Shown here: positions 44,749 through 54,568 of the stretch, piece by piece | Layout of the letters: every line of letters begins with the position of its first letter | Numbering within the stretch: the first letter of the stretch is position 1 | Source: Paraburkholderia ginsengiterrae | Lineage (GTDB): Bacteria; Pseudomonadota; Gammaproteobacteria; Burkholderiales; Burkholderiaceae | Length of the DNA: 64,000 nucleotides | Assembly (NCBI RefSeq): GCF_001645125.1 | Contig: NZ_LXKA01000176.1 | Span: 1 to 64,000 of the forward strand | Direction: 5' to 3' | Translations under genes and position numbers: made by a program | Notes under the pieces: generated by a model | Told to the model about the DNA's origin: nothing | Databases searched by the model: none | Seen by the model: only the letters and a program-made list of their open reading frames with translations

Positions 44749-45993
44749 ATGACTATCCTTCCTCTTTCCCGTCGCCGTGTGGCGATTGCTGCAGTTGTTG
44801 TTCTCGCCGTAGCCGGGCTGGGCACGTTCGGCGCGATTCGCGTGGATGCGAGCTCGCCTGCCGCGCCGACCATCGTGCCGGAAGTCGATGTCGCCACGGT
44901 GGTGCAAAAAACGATTACCGACTGGCAGACCTATTCGGGCCGCCTCGAGGCCGTCGAAAAAGTGGACGTGCGTTCACAGGTGCCGGGCACCATCGTGTCC
45001 GTCAACTTCAAGGACGGCGCGCTCGTGAAGAAGGGCGACACGCTGTTCGTGATCGATCCGCGCCCGTATGCGGCGGAAGTGGACCGCGCGGAGGCGCAGC
45101 TCGCCGCCGCGCAGGCACGCACTGGGTACACGCAAAGCGACTGGGAGCGCGCGCAGCGTCTGATCACCGACAACGCGATCGCCAAGCGCGACTACGACGA
45201 GAAGCAGAACGCCGCGCGCGAGGCGAGCGCCAACCTGAAGGCCGCGCAGGCCGCGCTCGAAACCGCGCGCATCAATCTCGGCTACACGAAGATTGTCGCG
45301 CCGGTGGCAGGCCGCGTGTCGCGCGCGGAAATCACGGTGGGCAACGTGGTGTCGGCGGGCGCGAGCTCGGCCCCGCTGACCACGCTGGTGTCGGTGTCGC
45401 CGATCTACGCATCGTTCGACGCTGACGAACAAACCTACCTGCAATACCTGAGCCGCGCGAAAGACGGCAGCAAGGTGCCGGTGGAACTCGGTCTCGCCGA
45501 CGAAACCGGCTACTCGCGCAGCGGCACGATCGAATCGGTGGACAACCGCCTCGACACGTCGTCGGGCACGATCCGCGTGCGTGCGCGCTTCGATAACGAA
45601 GATGGCGCGCTGATTCCTGGTTTGTATGCCCGCGTGAAAGTGGGCGGCAGCGAGCCGCATCCGGCACTGCTGATCGACGACGCGGCAGTGGGCACCGACC
45701 AGGACAAGAAGTTCGTGCTGGTGGTCGATCAGGGCAATCACGCGGTGTATCGCGAGATCGGGGTGGGCAGCATGCAGGGCAATCTGCGGGTCGTCACGAG
45801 CGGTCTGAAGGCGACTGACCGCATTGTCGTGAACGGCATTCAGCGTGTGCGTCCGGGCGACCAGATACGTGCGCATATGGTGCCGATGACAGCCGATCAG
45901 GATCCGAACAGCGCGCCGCAGGCGCAGACGCAGAAGCAGAAGCAGACACAAGCGCAGACGCAGACGCGTGCCAAGTCGGACAATAACTCGTGA
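44749..45993 (+). CDS. ceoA: RND efflux periplasmic adaptor (CeoA/BpeE-like)
   Basis: 414 residues from MTILPLSRRRVA with an uncleaved or signal-type N-terminal helix. Adaptor features: lipoyl-type VEKVDVRSQVPGTIVSVNFKDGALVKKG, helical hairpin with heptads (about 100-165), RVSRAEITVGNVV and a beta-barrel domain. No lipobox Cys, unlike AcrA. The last 30 residues are a Gln/Thr/Lys low-complexity tail (QTQKQKQTQAQTQT). It begins 34 bp after llpE, in one operon. Confidence 0.9.
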   Translation: MTILPLSRRRVAIAAVVVLAVAGLGTFGAIRVDASSPAAPTIVPEVDVATVVQKTITDWQTYSGRLEAVEKVDVRSQVPGTIVSVNFKDGALVKKGDTLFVIDPRPYAAEVDRAEAQLAAAQARTGYTQSDWERAQRLITDNAIAKRDYDEKQNAAREASANLKAAQAALETARINLGYTKIVAPVAGRVSRAEITVGNVVSAGASSAPLTTLVSVSPIYASFDADEQTYLQYLSRAKDGSKVPVELGLADETGYSRSGTIESVDNRLDTSSGTIRVRARFDNEDGALIPGLYARVKVGGSEPHPALLIDDAAVGTDQDKKFVLVVDQGNHAVYREIGVGSMQGNLRVVTSGLKATDRIVVNGIQRVRPGDQIRAHMVPMTADQDPNSAPQAQTQKQKQTQAQTQTRAKSDNNS

Positions 45994-46049
45994 GCTTCAT
46001 GCGCCGCGGTTTGACGACGCAGCCCATGCTCCAACGTTAAGAGCTTTCC

Positions 46050-49000
46050 ATGAACATATCCAAATTCTTCATTGATCGACCGATCTTTGCCGGCGTGTTG
46101 TCGGTCCTGATCCTGCTGGCGGGCATCATTTCGCTCTTCAGGCTGCCGATCTCGGAGTATCCGGAAGTGGTGCCGCCATCGGTGGTGGTGCACGCGCAGT
46201 ATCCGGGTGCGAATCCGAAGGTGATCGCCGAAGCCGTCGCTTCGCCGCTCGAAGAGCAGATCAACGGCGTCGAGAACATGCTGTACATGCAGTCGCAAGC
46301 AAATAGCGACGGCAATCTCACGCTCACGGTGACGTTCAAGCTCGGCACCAACCCGGACCTCGCGACGCAGCTGGTGCAGAACCGCGTCAACCAGGCGCTG
46401 CCGCGTCTGCCGGAAGACGTGCAACGGCTCGGCATCACGACGATCAAGAGCTCGCCCACGCTGACCATGGTGGTCCACCTGATCTCGCCGAACAATCGCT
46501 ACGACATGACGTATCTGCGCAATTACGCGCTGCTGAACGTCAAGGACCGTCTCGCGCGGATTCAGGGCGTTGGCGAGGTGCAGTTGTGGGGTTCGGGCGA
46601 CTACGCCATGCGCGTCTGGCTCGATCCGCAAAAAGTGGCGCAACGCGGCTTGACGGCGACCGAAGTGGTCAACGCAATCCGTGAGCAGAACATTCAGGTG
46701 GCGGCCGGTGTGATCGGCGCATCGCCTTCGGTGCCGGGCACGCAACTGCAATTGTCAGTGAATGCACGCGGCCGCTTGAAGACCGAGGGCGAATTCGGCG
46801 ACATCATCGTCAAGACCACGCCGGACGGCGGTGTGACCTACCTGCGCGACATTGCGCGTATCGAACTCGCGGCGTCGGAATACGGCCTGCGTTCGCTGCT
46901 CGACAACAAGCCGGCCGTGGCGCTGGCAATCAACCAGGCGCCGGGCGCGAACTCGCTGGCGATTTCCGACCAGGTGCGCTCCGCCATGAAGGAACTGGCG
47001 GAAGACATGCCGGCGGGCGTCGAATACAAGATCGTGTATGACCCGACGCAGTTCGTGCGCTCGAGTATCGAGGCAGTCGTGCATACGCTGCTGGAAGCGA
47101 TCGCGCTGGTGGTGATCGTCGTGATCGTGTTCCTGCAGACGTGGCGGGCTTCGATCATTCCGCTGATCGCCGTGCCGGTGTCGATTGTCGGGACGTTCTC
47201 GCTGCTGCTCGCGTTCGGCTTCTCGATCAACGCGTTGTCACTGTTCGGCATGGTGCTAGCCATCGGAATCGTGGTGGACGATGCGATCGTGGTGGTGGAG
47301 AACGTGGAGCGCAACATCGAAAGCGGGCTCAGTGCGCGCGACGCGACGTATAAAGCCATGCAGGAAGTGAGCGGGCCGATTATCGCGATTGCGCTGACAC
47401 TGGTTGCCGTGTTCGTGCCGCTCGCGTTCATGACCGGTTTGACGGGCCAGTTCTACAAGCAGTTTGCGATGACCATCGCGATCTCGACGGTGATCTCGGC
47501 GTTCAACTCGCTGACCTTGTCGCCGGCGTTGTCCGCAATGCTGTTGCGCAGCCACGGCGCGAAGGAAGACTTCCTGACGCGTGTGATGAATCGCGTGCTG
47601 GGTGGCTTCTTCAAGCGCTTCAACAAGGTGTTTCATCGCGGCTCGACGGAGTATGGCCGTGGCGTGACCGGCGTGCTGCGCCGCAAGGGTGCGATGCTCG
47701 CGGTGTACGCGATCCTGCTGGGCGCGACCGTGCTGATCTCGCGTGTGGTGCCGGGCGGCTTCGTGCCGGCGCAGGACAAGGAGTACCTGATTGCGTTCGC
47801 GCAGTTGCCCAACGGTGCGTCGCTCGATCGTACGGAGAAAGTGATCCGCGACATGAGCGCGATTGCGCTGAAGCAGCCGGGCGTGGAGAGCGCGGTGGCG
47901 TTCCCGGGTCTGTCGGTGAACGGCTTCACGAATAGCTCGAGCGCGGGCATCGTGTTCGTGACACTCAAGCCGTTCAAGGAGCGTGGCAACAAGAAACTCT
48001 CCGCCGGAGCAATTGCCGGCGCGTTGAACCAGCAATACGGCGCGATCAAGGATTCGTTCGTCGCGGTGTTTCCGCCGCCACCCGTGCTCGGCCTCGGCAC
48101 GCTCGGTGGATTCAAGCTGCAACTGGAGGACCACGGCGCGGTCGGTTACGCGGAGTTGAACAAGGCAGCGGAGGCGTTCGTGAAGAAGGCGGCGCAAACG
48201 CCCGAACTCGGCCCGACGTTCTCCAGCTATCAGATCAACGTGCCGCAGCTTAACGTCGACCTGGATCGCGTGAAGGCCAAGCAGCTCGGCGTGCCGGTCA
48301 CGGACGTGTTCAACACGATGCAGATCTATCTGGGCTCGCTGTATGTGAACGACTTCAACCGCTTTGGCCGCGTGTATCAGGTGCGGGTGCAGGCGGACGC
48401 GCCGTTCCGTCAGCGCGCCGACGACATCCTGCAACTGAAGACCCGCAATGCGGCGGGTGACATGGTGCCGCTGTCGTCGCTCGTGACGGTCACGCCGACG
48501 TATGGCCCGGAAATGGTGGTGCGCTACAACGGCTACACGGCCGCCGACATCAACGGCGGACCCGCGCCGGGATTCTCGTCGGGTCAGGCGCAGGCCGCGG
48601 CCGAACGCGTAGCGGCCGAAGTCTTGCCGCACGGCGTGAAGCTCGAATGGACCGACCTGACGTACCAGCAGATTCTTGCCGGCAATGCGGGCTTGTGGGT
48701 GTTCCCGATCAGCGTGCTGCTCGTGTTCCTCGTGCTCGCGGCGTTGTATGAAAGTCTGACGCTGCCGCTCGCGGTGATCCTGATCGTGCCGATGAGCGTG
48801 CTGTCCGCGCTGACCGGCGTGTGGCTCACCGGTGGCGACAACAACATCTTCACGCAGATCGGCTTGATGGTGCTGGTGGGGCTGTCGGCGAAGAACGCGA
48901 TTCTGATCGTCGAGTTCGCTCGCGAACTCGAGCATGACGGGCGTACGCCGCTCGCGGCGGCGATCGAGGCGAGCCGGATGCGTCTGCGGCCGATTTTGAT

Positions 49001-49235
49001 GACGTCGATCGCGTTCATCATGGGTGTCGTGCCGCTGGTGCTGTCGAGCGGAGCGGGTTCGGAGATGCGTCACGCAATGGGTGTGGCGGTGTTCTTCGGC
49101 ATGCTCGGCGTCACGCTGTTCGGTCTGATGCTGACCCCTGTGTTCTATGTGGTGCTGCGTACGATGGCCGGCGGGACGATTCACGTCGCGCAGAAAGACG
49201 CGCCGCACTATGCAGCGCCGGTCGCGGACGCTTGA
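46050..49235 (+). CDS. ceoB: RND multidrug efflux pump, inner-membrane subunit (CeoB/BpeF-like)
   Basis: 1061 residues, the normal length for AcrB/MexF-type HAE1 transporters. Start MNISKFFIDRPIFAGVLSVL is the HAE1 signature. Proton-relay aspartates in TM4 are intact (GIVVDDAIVVVENVER), as is the TM10-12 region (VLVGLSAKNAILIVEFAREL). Two large periplasmic loops carry the porter domains. It is the trimeric pump expelling chloramphenicol, trimethoprim and fluoroquinolone-type compounds in Burkholderia homologues; the actual spectrum here is inferred. Confidence 0.95.
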   Translation: MNISKFFIDRPIFAGVLSVLILLAGIISLFRLPISEYPEVVPPSVVVHAQYPGANPKVIAEAVASPLEEQINGVENMLYMQSQANSDGNLTLTVTFKLGTNPDLATQLVQNRVNQALPRLPEDVQRLGITTIKSSPTLTMVVHLISPNNRYDMTYLRNYALLNVKDRLARIQGVGEVQLWGSGDYAMRVWLDPQKVAQRGLTATEVVNAIREQNIQVAAGVIGASPSVPGTQLQLSVNARGRLKTEGEFGDIIVKTTPDGGVTYLRDIARIELAASEYGLRSLLDNKPAVALAINQAPGANSLAISDQVRSAMKELAEDMPAGVEYKIVYDPTQFVRSSIEAVVHTLLEAIALVVIVVIVFLQTWRASIIPLIAVPVSIVGTFSLLLAFGFSINALSLFGMVLAIGIVVDDAIVVVENVERNIESGLSARDATYKAMQEVSGPIIAIALTLVAVFVPLAFMTGLTGQFYKQFAMTIAISTVISAFNSLTLSPALSAMLLRSHGAKEDFLTRVMNRVLGGFFKRFNKVFHRGSTEYGRGVTGVLRRKGAMLAVYAILLGATVLISRVVPGGFVPAQDKEYLIAFAQLPNGASLDRTEKVIRDMSAIALKQPGVESAVAFPGLSVNGFTNSSSAGIVFVTLKPFKERGNKKLSAGAIAGALNQQYGAIKDSFVAVFPPPPVLGLGTLGGFKLQLEDHGAVGYAELNKAAEAFVKKAAQTPELGPTFSSYQINVPQLNVDLDRVKAKQLGVPVTDVFNTMQIYLGSLYVNDFNRFGRVYQVRVQADAPFRQRADDILQLKTRNAAGDMVPLSSLVTVTPTYGPEMVVRYNGYTAADINGGPAPGFSSGQAQAAAERVAAEVLPHGVKLEWTDLTYQQILAGNAGLWVFPISVLLVFLVLAALYESLTLPLAVILIVPMSVLSALTGVWLTGGDNNIFTQIGLMVLVGLSAKNAILIVEFARELEHDGRTPLAAAIEASRMRLRPILMTSIAFIMGVVPLVLSSGAGSEMRHAMGVAVFFGMLGVTLFGLMLTPVFYVVLRTMAGGTIHVAQKDAPHYAAPVADA

Positions 49236-49248
49236 GGAGAAAACAACA

Positions 49249-50862
49249 ATGAATCGTTTTGAATCTTTGAGCGGGTGGGGCCGGGCGGCTGCAAGCGGTT
49301 TGCTGGTCGCGCTGCTCGCCGCCTGCTCGCTGGAGCCCACGTACAAGCGGCCGGAGGTGGACACGCCGGCCGCGTTCAAGGAAGCACCTGCTGCCGCGTC
49401 GGCCACTTCCGCGGCGTCCGCACCTTCGGCGCAACAGAACGGCACATGGAAGCAGGCTCAGCCATCGGACGACGCGCTTCGCGGCCAATGGTGGACGATT
49501 TTCGGCGACCCGCAACTCAACGCGCTGGAAGAGCAGGCCGCCGCCGCCAACCAGGACCTGAAAGCGGCTGCGGCGCGCGTACAGCAGGCGCGCGCGGTGA
49601 CGCAGGCGGCGAAGTCGGACTGGTTCCCGAAACTGGACGCGGGCTTTGGCCCGACGCGCGAGCGTGCTTCGGCTGCGTCGCAATTCCTGCCGGATAGCGC
49701 GGGCGGCACCACCGGCACGATCTGGCGCGCGCAAACCACCGCGTCATACGAAGCGGATCTGTTCGGGCGGGTCAGCTCGAACGTGAACGCGTCGCGTGCG
49801 GACGAGCAGCAAAGCGAAGCGCTGTTCCGCTCGGTGCAACTGTCGCTGCAGGCGGACGTTGCGCAGAACTACTTCCAGTTGCGCGAACTCGATACGGATC
49901 AGGATCTTTACCGTCGTACCGTGGCGCTGCGCGAGGACACGCTGAAGCTGGTCGAGCGTCGTTTCAAGGAAGGCGATATCAGCGAGCTGGATGTATCGCG
50001 GTCCCGCAATGAGCTTGCGAGCGCGCGTGCCGATGCCGTGGGTGTGGCGCGGCAGCGCGCCGCGTCCGAACATAGCCTCGCGATTCTGCTCGGCAAGCCA
50101 CCGGCGGATTTCTCGTTCGCGGAGGCGCCGCTCGTGCCGGTCACGGTGCGTGTGCCGTCGGGTCTGCCTTCGGACTTGCTCGAACGCCGGCCGGATATTG
50201 CGGCGGCGGAGCGCGCGATGATCGCGGCGAATGCGCGGGTGGGGCTGGCGAAGTCGGCGTTCTTCCCGAAGCTCGATATTACCGGTGCGTTCGGTTTTGA
50301 ATCGGCGACGCTGGGCGATCTGTTCAAGTGGTCGAGCCGCGCGTTCATCCTCGGGCCGTTTGCCGGCACGGCATTGGCGGTGCCTTTGTTCGACGGTGGC
50401 CGCCGCAAAGCGAACCTCGCCGACGCCCGCTCGAAGTATGACGAGGACGTGGCGCAGTATCGTCAGCAGGTGCTGGTGGCGTTCCGCGAGGTCGAGGACA
50501 ATCTGTCCGATTTGCGTTTGCTGGACGATCAGATCCGCGAGCAGAACAATGCGGTCGAGGCATCGCAGCGGGCCGAGCATCTGTCGCGCACGCAGTACAC
50601 GGAAGGCGCGGTCAGCTATCTGGATGTGATCGACGGCGAGCGGCAAGTACTGTTGACGCAATTGCAGGCGAGCCATTTGTCCGGTACGCAAGCGGTGGCA
50701 ACGGTTAATCTGATTCGCGCGATGGGCGGTGGCTGGGGCGACGTGAAGGTGCCGGATACGGCAGTGGGTGCGGTTGAGCCGGTCTCGTCGACGACGGTTG
50801 CCGCGGCGGCTCCGGAGTCCGCTTCCGGCGCTGCTTCCGTACAGCAGGTGGCGAAGCAGTAA
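49249..50862 (+). CDS. opcM: RND outer-membrane channel lipoprotein (OpcM/OprC-like)
   Basis: 537 residues from MNRFESLSGWGRAAASG with a lipobox LLAAC-S, so it is lipid-anchored. TolC/OprM repeat marks are present: WWTIFGDPQLNALEEQAAAANQDL and the coiled-coil barrel segments in duplicate, GDISELDVSRSRNELASARADA and YTEGAVSYLDVIDGERQVLL. An Ala/Ser-rich tail closes the protein. Ribosome site GAGGAG overlaps the ceoB stop region; a strong terminator follows. Confidence 0.93.
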   Translation: MNRFESLSGWGRAAASGLLVALLAACSLEPTYKRPEVDTPAAFKEAPAAASATSAASAPSAQQNGTWKQAQPSDDALRGQWWTIFGDPQLNALEEQAAAANQDLKAAAARVQQARAVTQAAKSDWFPKLDAGFGPTRERASAASQFLPDSAGGTTGTIWRAQTTASYEADLFGRVSSNVNASRADEQQSEALFRSVQLSLQADVAQNYFQLRELDTDQDLYRRTVALREDTLKLVERRFKEGDISELDVSRSRNELASARADAVGVARQRAASEHSLAILLGKPPADFSFAEAPLVPVTVRVPSGLPSDLLERRPDIAAAERAMIAANARVGLAKSAFFPKLDITGAFGFESATLGDLFKWSSRAFILGPFAGTALAVPLFDGGRRKANLADARSKYDEDVAQYRQQVLVAFREVEDNLSDLRLLDDQIREQNNAVEASQRAEHLSRTQYTEGAVSYLDVIDGERQVLLTQLQASHLSGTQAVATVNLIRAMGGGWGDVKVPDTAVGAVEPVSSTTVAAAAPESASGAASVQQVAKQ

Positions 50863-50891
50863 GTTGCCGGATCGTTGACGGGCAGTACACG

Positions 50892-50925
50892 CCGGGTCGC
50901 GCGAAAGCGCGGCCCGGTTTTTTTT
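50892..50925 (+). terminator. Rho-independent terminator of the efflux operon
   Basis: 11-bp GC-rich stem (50892-50902 with 50907-50917, one G-T pair), GAAA tetraloop, then eight T residues. It ends llpE-ceoA-ceoB-opcM, 30 bp after the opcM stop. Confidence 0.95.
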
Positions 50926-51104
50926 GTCCAAATCGTTTTCCCCGCTTTCCTTCCAAAAATCCGTTCGTAGACCGGCAGTTTTCCGCCCTCTATGATGATT
51001 CGCACCGCATCGGAAGAGCGGCCGTGACCCGTCCGGCTTCCGCTGTCCGCGCCGATCGGCCTGCGTGTCCTGTCGCTGCCACGTCCCAACCCTACGAGTT
51101 CACC

Positions 51105-51944
51105 ATGCGCATTTTTTACTCCACCGTGCAGCGTCTTTTCACGGCGCCGGCTGCTTCGCTCATCAGTGCGTTCGGTCTCGCGCTCGCATTGCAGGTCGCT
51201 CCGGCTAATGCTGCCGATACGCCCACGCTGAAAATCGGCACGGCTACCAGCCCGCAAATCGAAGCGCTCAAAGTCGCGGCCCGCGAGGCGAAAGAGCAGG
51301 GGCTCGATGTGAAGATCATCGAGTTCACCGACTGGAACACACCGAATGCGGCGCTCGCGAACAAGGACATCGACGTCAACTACTTCCAGCACATTCCGTT
51401 TCTCGAGAACGCGAAGAAGCAGGGCGGTTATAACTTCGTTGCCATCGCGCCGGGCACGATCATGAAGATCGGTCTGTATTCGAAGAAGATCAAACGTTTC
51501 GACGAACTGAAGGACGGCGCCACGGTTGCAATCGCGAACGATCCGGTGAACGGCGGCCGTGGTCTTCTGCTGCTGCAACGCGCCGGACTCATCAAGCTGA
51601 CGCCGGGTATCGACTATCGCGCAACGACGCTCGATATTATCGACAATCCGAAGCATCTGAAGATCGTGCAGCTCGAAGCATCGCAACTCGCCCGCTCGCT
51701 CGACGACGTCGATCTCGCGCAAGGCTACCCGAGCTTCATCAAGCTCGCGGGCACCACCGACCCGAATAGCGCGCTGCTGTTCGACGGGCTCGAAAACAAG
51801 AACTACGCGATCCAGTGGGTCGTGCGTCCGGAAAGCGTGAACGATCCGCGTATCCGCAAGTTCATCGCGCTTTATCAGCATTCGCCGGCCGTGCGCTCGG
51901 CGCTCGACAAAGCTTTCGGCAATCTTTACGCCGTTGCCTGGTAA
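51105..51944 (+). CDS. MetQ/NlpA-family solute-binding protein
   Basis: 279 residues from MRIFYSTVQRLF with a signal peptide cleaved near APANAADT; there is no lipobox Cys, unlike most MetQ proteins. Family marks: TLKIGTATSPQIEALKVAAREAKEQG, FTDWNTPNAALANKDIDVNYFQH and VAIANDPVNGGRGLLLLQ. Its ligand is probably a sulfur-containing small molecule rather than methionine itself, because monooxygenase genes lie between it and the ATPase. It starts 44 bp before the LLM enzyme gene. Confidence 0.85.
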   Translation: MRIFYSTVQRLFTAPAASLISAFGLALALQVAPANAADTPTLKIGTATSPQIEALKVAAREAKEQGLDVKIIEFTDWNTPNAALANKDIDVNYFQHIPFLENAKKQGGYNFVAIAPGTIMKIGLYSKKIKRFDELKDGATVAIANDPVNGGRGLLLLQRAGLIKLTPGIDYRATTLDIIDNPKHLKIVQLEASQLARSLDDVDLAQGYPSFIKLAGTTDPNSALLFDGLENKNYAIQWVVRPESVNDPRIRKFIALYQHSPAVRSALDKAFGNLYAVAW

Positions 51945-51987
51945 TCCGAACTGACCACGCTGCCTGGACAATCCAACGAGTCGCATC

Positions 51988-53394
51988 ATGGCGAAGAAAA
52001 AGATTCTGCTGAATGCGTTCAATATGAACGCCGTCGGCCATATCAATCACGGTTTGTGGACACACCCGCGCGATCGCTCGGCGCATTACACGGATCTCGA
52101 TTATTGGACGAGCCTTGCGCAAACGCTGGAGCGTGGCAAGTTCGACGGGATTTTTCTCGCGGATATTGTCGGCGTGTATGACGTGTATGAGGGCGGCCCG
52201 CAAACGCCGCTGCGCGAGTCGGTGCAGATTCCGATCAATGATCCGTCGCTGATCGTGCCCGCCATGGCGCATGTGACCAAGCACATCGGCTTCGGCGTGA
52301 CGTCGAATCTGACCTACGAGCCGCCGTATCTGTTCGCGCGGCGCATGTCGACGCTCGATCATCTGACCAAGGGGCGGGTGGGCTGGAATATCGTCACCGG
52401 TTATCTGGACAGCGCGGCGCGCGGCATGGGACTCGCGCAGCAGATCGGCCATGACGACCGCTACGATCGCGCCGACGATTACATGGACGTGGTCTACAAG
52501 TTGTGGGAGCAAAGCTGGGAAGACGACGCGGTGGTGCGTGACCGCGCGGCGCGCATTTTCTCGCACCCGGACAAGGTGCACCGCGTGAAGCACGATGGTC
52601 CGTACTATTCGATCGACGCAATCCACCTCAGCGAGCCGTCGCCGCAACGCACGCCGGTGCTGTACCAGGCGGGGTCGTCGAGCCGCGGCGTCGATTTTGC
52701 GGCGCGTCACGCCGAATGCGTGTTTGTCGGCGGCCAGAACAAAACGTTGACACGCTCCATTGTCGACGACATCCGCTCGCGCGCAGTCAGCTTCGGCCGC
52801 GCGCCGGACGATATCAAGATCTTCGCGGGCATCACCGTTGTAGTCGGCGAAACAGAGCGCGCAGCGCAGGAAAAATTCGCGGAGTACAGGCGCTACGCGA
52901 GTGCCGAGGGCGGCATTGCGCATTTCTCCAGCTCCACGGGCATCGACTTCTCGCGATACGAGTTGGACGAGTCGATCACCTATGTAAAAACGGATTCGAT
53001 GCAATCGGCCGTCGAGGCCATTTCAAAGAAAAGCGTGAGTGGCGTGTGGACCAAGCGCAAGGTGCTAGAACAGATGACACTCGGCGGCCGCGCCAAACCG
53101 GTGGTCGGCTCGCCGCAACAGATTGCGGACGAACTGGTGTCGTGGATCGAGGAGGCGGGTGTCGACGGTTTCAATCTGACGCGCACGGTGATGCCCGAAT
53201 CGTTCGAAGATTTCGTGGATCTGGTTGTGCCGGAGTTGCAGAACCGCGGCGTCTACAAGGAAGACTACGACCCTGCGCCGACGTTGCGGGAGAAGCTGTT
53301 CGGTGGCGGCCGCGCGCGTCTGCCGGACGTGCATGCGGGCGCGCAGCATCGGCGCCGGGCGCCGGCGAACCCGTTGTCTGCCGTGGAAGCCTGA
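51988..53394 (+). CDS. LLM-class flavin-dependent monooxygenase (NtaA/SnaA/DszA family)
   Basis: 468 residues of the bacterial-luciferase-like TIM barrel: LNAFNMNAVGHINHGLWTHP, LDHLTKGRVGWNIVTGYLDSAARG and PVLYQAGSSSRGVDFAARHAE are typical of the nitrilotriacetate / dibenzothiophene-sulfone monooxygenase branch. It uses reduced FMN supplied by a separate reductase, none of which lies in the operon. A 30-residue basic tail rich in Arg/Ala/Gly follows the family end. It sits between the MetQ and MetN genes, suggesting oxidation (desulfurisation) of the imported compound. Confidence 0.88.
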   Translation: MAKKKILLNAFNMNAVGHINHGLWTHPRDRSAHYTDLDYWTSLAQTLERGKFDGIFLADIVGVYDVYEGGPQTPLRESVQIPINDPSLIVPAMAHVTKHIGFGVTSNLTYEPPYLFARRMSTLDHLTKGRVGWNIVTGYLDSAARGMGLAQQIGHDDRYDRADDYMDVVYKLWEQSWEDDAVVRDRAARIFSHPDKVHRVKHDGPYYSIDAIHLSEPSPQRTPVLYQAGSSSRGVDFAARHAECVFVGGQNKTLTRSIVDDIRSRAVSFGRAPDDIKIFAGITVVVGETERAAQEKFAEYRRYASAEGGIAHFSSSTGIDFSRYELDESITYVKTDSMQSAVEAISKKSVSGVWTKRKVLEQMTLGGRAKPVVGSPQQIADELVSWIEEAGVDGFNLTRTVMPESFEDFVDLVVPELQNRGVYKEDYDPAPTLREKLFGGGRARLPDVHAGAQHRRRAPANPLSAVEA

Positions 53395-53407
53395 GAGAAA
53401 TGACGCT

Positions 53408-54568
53408 ATGACTCACTTTTTCGATCTGCCGCAGTTCATTGAGGACGCCCCGTCTCTTGCCGTGAATTCAGGTTCCGAGGCAACGGCGCACAAGGTCGCC
53501 GTGATATTCGACAACGTGGGCAAGGTATTCGCCAACGCGCGTGGCGTATCGACCCCGGCGCTTTCCAACGTTTCGTTGAACGTGGCACGTGGCGAGGTAT
53601 TCGGCATTATCGGTCGCAGCGGCGCAGGCAAGTCGACGCTGCTGCGGCTCATCAACGGACTGGAAAAACCGAGTTCCGGCGCGGTGCGTGTGAATGGCGT
53701 GAACGTCGGCGAACTCGACGAGCGCGGACTCGTGACGTTGCGCCGCCGTATCGGCATGGTGTTTCAGCACTTCAATCTGCTCTCCGCGAAAACCGTGCGC
53801 GAGAACATTGCGTTACCGCTGAAAATCGCCGGCGTGCCGAGAGCGGAGATCGACAGAAAGGTCAATGCGCTGCTCGAGTTGGTGGGCTTAACGGCCAAGC
53901 GTGACGCTTATCCGGCGAGCCTGTCCGGCGGACAGAAACAGCGCGTCGGCATCGCGCGTGCGTTGGTGACCGATCCGGACATCCTGCTGTGCGACGAGGC
54001 CACATCCGCTCTCGATCCCGAAACGACCCAGGCCATTCTCGCCTTGCTGCGCGACATCAACCAGCGGCTGAACCTGACCATCGTGCTGATCACGCACGAG
54101 ATGCAGGTGATTCGTGAGGTCTGCGATACGGTTGCGGTGATCGAGCGTGGCGAGGTCGTGGAAACCGGGCCGGTGTGGCGCGTGTTCGGCGATCCTCAAC
54201 ATGACGCGACGCGCGCGCTGCTGCGTACGTTGGTGCACGACTTGCCCGCGGACCTGGCTGAACGGCTCAAGCCTTTACAGGACCTGAAGCAGGCGGATGC
54301 GCGGATCTTGCTGGACGTGCGCTTCACCGGTGCCGATGCGCGCGAGCCGGATCTTGGCGGTCTCACGTCGGCGCTGAGCCTGGAAGGCGGAGGCGTGAGC
54401 TTCGTGCACGGCGGCATAGACCGCATTCAAGGCCATGCGCAGGGGCGTCTAGTGGTATCCGCACAGTTGCGCGCGAGCGCGGAGAACACCCCGCAAAAGC
54501 AGATCGCGACGCTGCTCGAACGCGCGCGCCGCCATGCCAATCATGTCGAGGTGCTGGGCTATGTCTGA
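53408..54568 (+). CDS. MetN-type ABC transporter ATPase with NIL domain
   Basis: 386 residues from MTHFFDLPQFIED, longer at the N-terminus than usual by about 30 residues. Walker A GRSGAGKST, Q-loop VFQHFNLLS, signature SLSGGQKQRVGIARAL and Walker B ILLCDEATSALDP are intact. A C-terminal NIL-like substrate-sensing domain (about 290-386) suggests feedback inhibition by the imported solute, as in MetNI. Overlaps metI-like gene start by 8 bp. Confidence 0.92.
   Translation: MTHFFDLPQFIEDAPSLAVNSGSEATAHKVAVIFDNVGKVFANARGVSTPALSNVSLNVARGEVFGIIGRSGAGKSTLLRLINGLEKPSSGAVRVNGVNVGELDERGLVTLRRRIGMVFQHFNLLSAKTVRENIALPLKIAGVPRAEIDRKVNALLELVGLTAKRDAYPASLSGGQKQRVGIARALVTDPDILLCDEATSALDPETTQAILALLRDINQRLNLTIVLITHEMQVIREVCDTVAVIERGEVVETGPVWRVFGDPQHDATRALLRTLVHDLPADLAERLKPLQDLKQADARILLDVRFTGADAREPDLGGLTSALSLEGGGVSFVHGGIDRIQGHAQGRLVVSAQLRASAENTPQKQIATLLERARRHANHVEVLGYV

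Noticed and set aside
47256-49445. 729-codon minus-strand frame opposite the RND pump
   Set aside because: Antisense shadow rich in His and Arg; the sense frame carries all pump motifs.
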